Shown here in pieces: positions 61,324 through 64,000 of a DNA stretch of 64,000 nt. Every line of letters starts with the position of its first letter. Positions within the stretch are counted from its first letter, which is position 1. Position numbers and translations under genes: made by a program. Source of the DNA: Mycogone perniciosa (taxonomy: Eukaryota; Ascomycota; Sordariomycetes; Hypocreales; Hypocreaceae); contig JAOALB010000034.1 in assembly GCA_025331125.1 (NCBI GenBank), positions 62,001 through 126,000 on the forward strand, in the 5' to 3' direction. Below the pieces are notes generated by a model. The model was not told the DNA's origin. It saw only the letters and a list, made by a program, of their open reading frames with translations, and did no database searches.

Positions 61324-62579
61324 ATGGGGCTTCTCGCCGAAAGCAAGACGTAAGTCTATTCAAGTGTATTCATAAACAGGGCGCTCACATATTCCGCAGT
61401 CGCCGCACGATCTCCCGCGACCCGAACAATACGAAATGGACCCGCGACACCACCACATTCGGCCAGAAGATCTTGCGAGCACAGGGTTGGGAGCCTGGTC
61501 AGTTTCTGGGAGCGAAGGATGCGCCGCACTCTGAACTGCACACGGCTGCCAACGCCTCGTACATTAGAGTCCTCCTCAAAGATGACATGAAAGGTCTTGG
61601 TTTCGATAAGGCCAAGGAGAACGAGGTGACCGGTCTCGATGTTTTTCAAGATGTATTGAGTCGCCTTAACGGCAAGTCGCAAACCGAAGTGGAGATTCAG
61701 CAGCAGGCCCGGTTAGTTGTCAAGACACATCGGTATGTGGAGCAGAGATGGGGCCCGATGCGATTTGTGAGAGGAGGCTTATTGGTTGGCGACGCCATGA
61801 AGGAGGAGGAGAACGACCTGAAGCAAGACTCTCAAACTGAGGAGACTGCGCCCCCGGTAACAACCTCAAAGAAGGGGAGGTCGAAGAAGAGGAAGGCAGA
61901 GTCCTTAGAGGACAGCAATTCAGAATCCTCAGACGAGGACGCAAAGGAGAAGAAGAAAAGACGGAAAGAGGAGCGGAAAGCCAAGAAGAAGCTCGCTGCA
62001 TCTACGCCAACCGATACTAGCGAGACGGAAAAGGCCGAGGCCGCCAGCGCAAAGAAGGAGAAGAAAGAGAAGAAGAAGTCCAAGAAGAACAAGGCCCAGC
62101 GTGGAAAAGAATCGGAGACCGAACCATCCAGCGTGAGCAGCGGAGAGGAGGCTACAGAGTTGGAGGAAGTATCGAAGGTGACAAAATCGAAAGACGATCT
62201 GAAGGAGTCCAAGAAGTCAAAGAAAGAGAAGAGGGACAAGAAGGATAAGAAAGAGGAAAAGGAGAAGAAGGACAAGAAGGACAAGAAGGACAAGAAGAAG
62301 CGGAAGAAACATGACTCAGAGAATCCCGACACCGAGATGTCGGATGCCGTCCAGCCCTCCTCTACCTCTACATTAACTACCGGACAATCAACCCCGACCG
62401 GCACAGGAGCCTCCACACCTGTAAACCACCGAAACTTTGTCAGATCTCGGTTTATCGCACAGAAGACACGGGCTTTCATGGACCCCGCAGCACTGAAACA
62501 GGTATGCAACTCTATGGTCTCCCCATTACAAGAACAGACACTGACAAACTTCCAGATCTTAATGGTAAAGGCATCATAG
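61324..62579 (+). CDS. PXR1: PinX1/Gno1 (Pxr1) G-patch protein, rRNA/snoRNA processing
   Basis: Exons 61324..61349, 61400..62501, 62556..62579; 383 aa; introns 50 and 54 nt. The start at 61324 gives MGLLAESKTRRTISRDPNNT, the conserved N-terminus; an open frame beginning at 61242 in another register retains the first intron and is not the protein. The G-patch runs FGQKILRAQGWEPGQFLGAK to the conserved Gly-rich end MKGLGFDK (residues about 27-80), followed by GLDVFQDVLSRLNGK and the RYVEQRWGPMRFVRGGLLVG block. The C-terminal half is KKEKK/KKDKK repeats, as in Pxr1. Yeast Pxr1/Gno1 activates the DEAH helicase Prp43 in pre-rRNA and snoRNA maturation and restrains telomerase. The last intron is in frame and stop-free; splicing gives the expected ending ALKQ-ILMVKAS. 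Confidence 0.93.
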
Positions 62580-63161
62580 CACTCTGCTGTAAGCATCCCC
62601 ATAAGAGCGTGGCGTTGGGTCAGCCTGCTTCTGATTCCCATTTGTCCTCATAAAAGTTTGCTATCAAGGATATTGAAGCTTCTGTTTGAAGCGCTAGGCG
62701 TTGTACTACTTACACAGAGGCATGAAATGTAATGGCTGATGGACTCGGGCTTTCTCAGTCGGTTGAATTATAAACAATATCCCCGTGATACCCTCCTTGA
62801 TATACTCTCTGTCTCAATTATATGTGATGATGCCGAGTATCAACGCAGATATGTGAGGATGCATTGGAGGCTAAGAATTTTAAACAAGATGTCCATACAT
62901 TAGCTCCATTCACGATCTGTAGTTAAGTCTCCTCTGAATTGATGTATGTATGTATATCTTGGGAGGTCAAGGGTGAAGCAACATCTGCTTCAGGGTTAGG
63001 GTTCGTGCTAAAACAGTTAGGTTGGTGGAGCTTGTTCACCGCCTGCCTTTCCTAGTCATGCGAGATCAATCGGCCGGCAGAAACAATATTTTTTGTCGCC
63101 ATTCAGAAAGTCCATTTGCGATCGGCTCAAGATAGACATCCAAAGTCAAAAGGAATAAAAC
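62580..63161. other. Intergenic between two nucleolar-function genes
   Basis: The 3' flank of PXR1 and the promoter of RCL1, same strand. A short ATGT repeat lies at about 62941-62953. No gene is seen. Confidence 0.5.
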
Positions 63162-64000
63162 ATGTCTAGCTCTTCGCCCGAGTTCCTACGGTTCACGGGC
63201 CACCAGTCATTCACCCGGCGACTGACCATCGCCACTCTCACCGGCCGGCCCGTCCACATCACCAAAATCCGAAGCTCCTCGCCCACGAACCCGGGTCTCG
63301 CTCCTCATGAGGTTTCCTTCCTGCGCCTCCTCGAGGCCATCACGAATGGCAGCTCGATGCAGATATCATACAGTGGTACCACAATCACGTACCATCCTGG
63401 CCTCATCACCGGAACCATTGCTGGCTTAGGCGCCGCTGAGGGAGACGTCATTGAGCATAACATCCCCGTTACCTGCACCCGAGGCATCTCCTACTTCCTC
63501 CTCCCACTCTGTCTCCTGGCGCCGTTCTCAAAGTCTCATATGAACGTGCGCTTCTCTGGTCCCGGCGTCATCACGTCCTCTACCGAAACAGGCGACGTCT
63601 CTGTCGATACTTTCCGCACTGCTATCCTCCCTCTCTTTGGCCTCTTCGGCATCCCCCCAGCTAGGATCGAGCTGCGCGTCCTGCAGCGCTCCTGTGCCGG
63701 GCCCGGCGGCAAAGGTGGCGGTGGTATCGTTGAGCTCAGATTCGCTAGCCAGGTCCGTCTGCCCAAGACTCTGCACCTGCACCGCAACCCCGGCCGTGTG
63801 AAGAGGATACGCGGCGTCGCCTACTGCACGGGTGTCTCTGCGTCGAATAATGCACGGATGATACACGCTGCTCGAGAGATTCTCAACCCGCTGGTGGCCG
63901 ATATCCACATCGCGGCGCAGTACGACCAGGCGCCGTTGGTGCCGACGGGGGATAAGGCCGGCAGCAAGAGGCGACTGGGCATAGGCTTTGGGCTGAGCCT
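63162..64000 (+). CDS. RCL1: RCL1, RNA 3'-terminal phosphate cyclase-like protein, 3' partial
   Basis: The start ATG at 63162 gives MSSSSPEFLRFTGHQSFTRR; 279 codons are visible with no stop before the window ends (family usually about 370-400 aa). Family segments: LRFTGHQSFTRRLTIATLTG, GLAPHEVSFLRLLEAITNGS, HNIPVTCTRGISYFLLPLCL, VLQRSCAGPGGKGGGGIVEL and VKRIRGVAYCTGVSASNNAR. Rcl1 is the catalytically inactive RtcA-fold protein that binds Bms1 and acts in early cleavage of pre-rRNA in the small-subunit processome. No intron is seen in this part. With PXR1 next door, two rRNA-processing genes sit in tandem. Confidence 0.96.
   Translation, partial: MSSSSPEFLRFTGHQSFTRRLTIATLTGRPVHITKIRSSSPTNPGLAPHEVSFLRLLEAITNGSSMQISYSGTTITYHPGLITGTIAGLGAAEGDVIEHNIPVTCTRGISYFLLPLCLLAPFSKSHMNVRFSGPGVITSSTETGDVSVDTFRTAILPLFGLFGIPPARIELRVLQRSCAGPGGKGGGGIVELRFASQVRLPKTLHLHRNPGRVKRIRGVAYCTGVSASNNARMIHAAREILNPLVADIHIAAQYDQAPLVPTGDKAGSKRRLGIGFGLS

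Noticed and set aside
61832..62641. 269-codon antisense frame opposite PXR1.
   Set aside because: Its Phe/Ser-rich composition is the complement of the KKEKK repeats of PXR1.
1..64000. CRISPR arrays, operons, bacterial-type signals, tRNA or rRNA genes.
   Set aside because: None seen. The genes are intron-bearing and eukaryotic, and no cloverleaf with a convincing B-box was noticed by eye. A tRNAscan run would be needed to exclude tRNAs fully.

Overview
The window is nuclear DNA from a filamentous ascomycete, most likely a Sordariomycete and plausibly Hypocreales. The evidence is short introns (mostly 50-130 nt) with GTRNGT donors and CTAAC/CTGAC branch sites, fungal-specific families (involucrin-repeat protein, Inp2/vezatin-type peroxisomal protein, Fpr3/4-type FKBP, Isc1-type sphingomyelinase), and an AT-rich island of LTR retrotransposons with the CpA-to-TpA damage expected of repeat-induced point mutation (RIP). 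The family calls rest on recognising protein sequence by eye; no database search was run.

Layout. 1-9345: 3' part of a giant acidic/Lys-rich involucrin-repeat gene (+), open at the left edge. 9945-11939 (-): probable mitochondrial protein. 12657-14780 (+): peroxisomal myosin-binding (vezatin/Inp2-like) membrane protein, five exons. 15546-16536 (+): PCNA. 17178-18436 (+): pyridoxal kinase with an 11-nt exon. 18608-19223 (-): dUTPase. 19640-20672 (-): CENP-K-like coiled-coil protein. 21785-23281 (+): three-KH-domain RNA-binding protein. 23926-24613 (-): ABM-like protein. 25405-26935 (+): neutral sphingomyelinase. 27268-29996 (-): NDR-type kinase interrupted by one in-frame UAG. 30847-32562 (-): nucleolar FKBP. 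33157-33896 (-): DJ-1/PfpI protein. 35057-37208 (-): membrane GT2 glycosyltransferase. 37.2-42.18 kb: gene-poor. 42.18-60.70 kb: RIP-degraded transposon nest. 61324-62579 (+): PinX1/Gno1 G-patch protein. 63162 to the right edge (+): RCL1, 3' partial.

Main result. The kinase has four well-formed exons and a single in-frame UAG exactly where the second Trp of the CDWWSIG kinase motif should be; reading continues perfectly behind it. This is the architecture known for Fusarium graminearum PUK1, whose UAG codons at a Trp-Trp site in the kinase domain are converted to UGG by A-to-I mRNA editing in sexual fruiting bodies. I read this gene as a PUK1 orthologue with a stage-specific, editing-dependent ORF, not a pseudogene.

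Other points. PCNA and dUTPase, both S-phase genes about 3 kb apart, each carry MluI-cell-cycle-box-like sites upstream. PinX1/Gno1, RCL1 and the FKBP point to ribosome biogenesis and nucleolar work. A short motif TACTCCGTAC/GTACGGAGTA is scattered through intergenic DNA only. The transposon island holds two LTR families with three copies each, a Gypsy pol remnant, and a pair of equal-length inverted arms.
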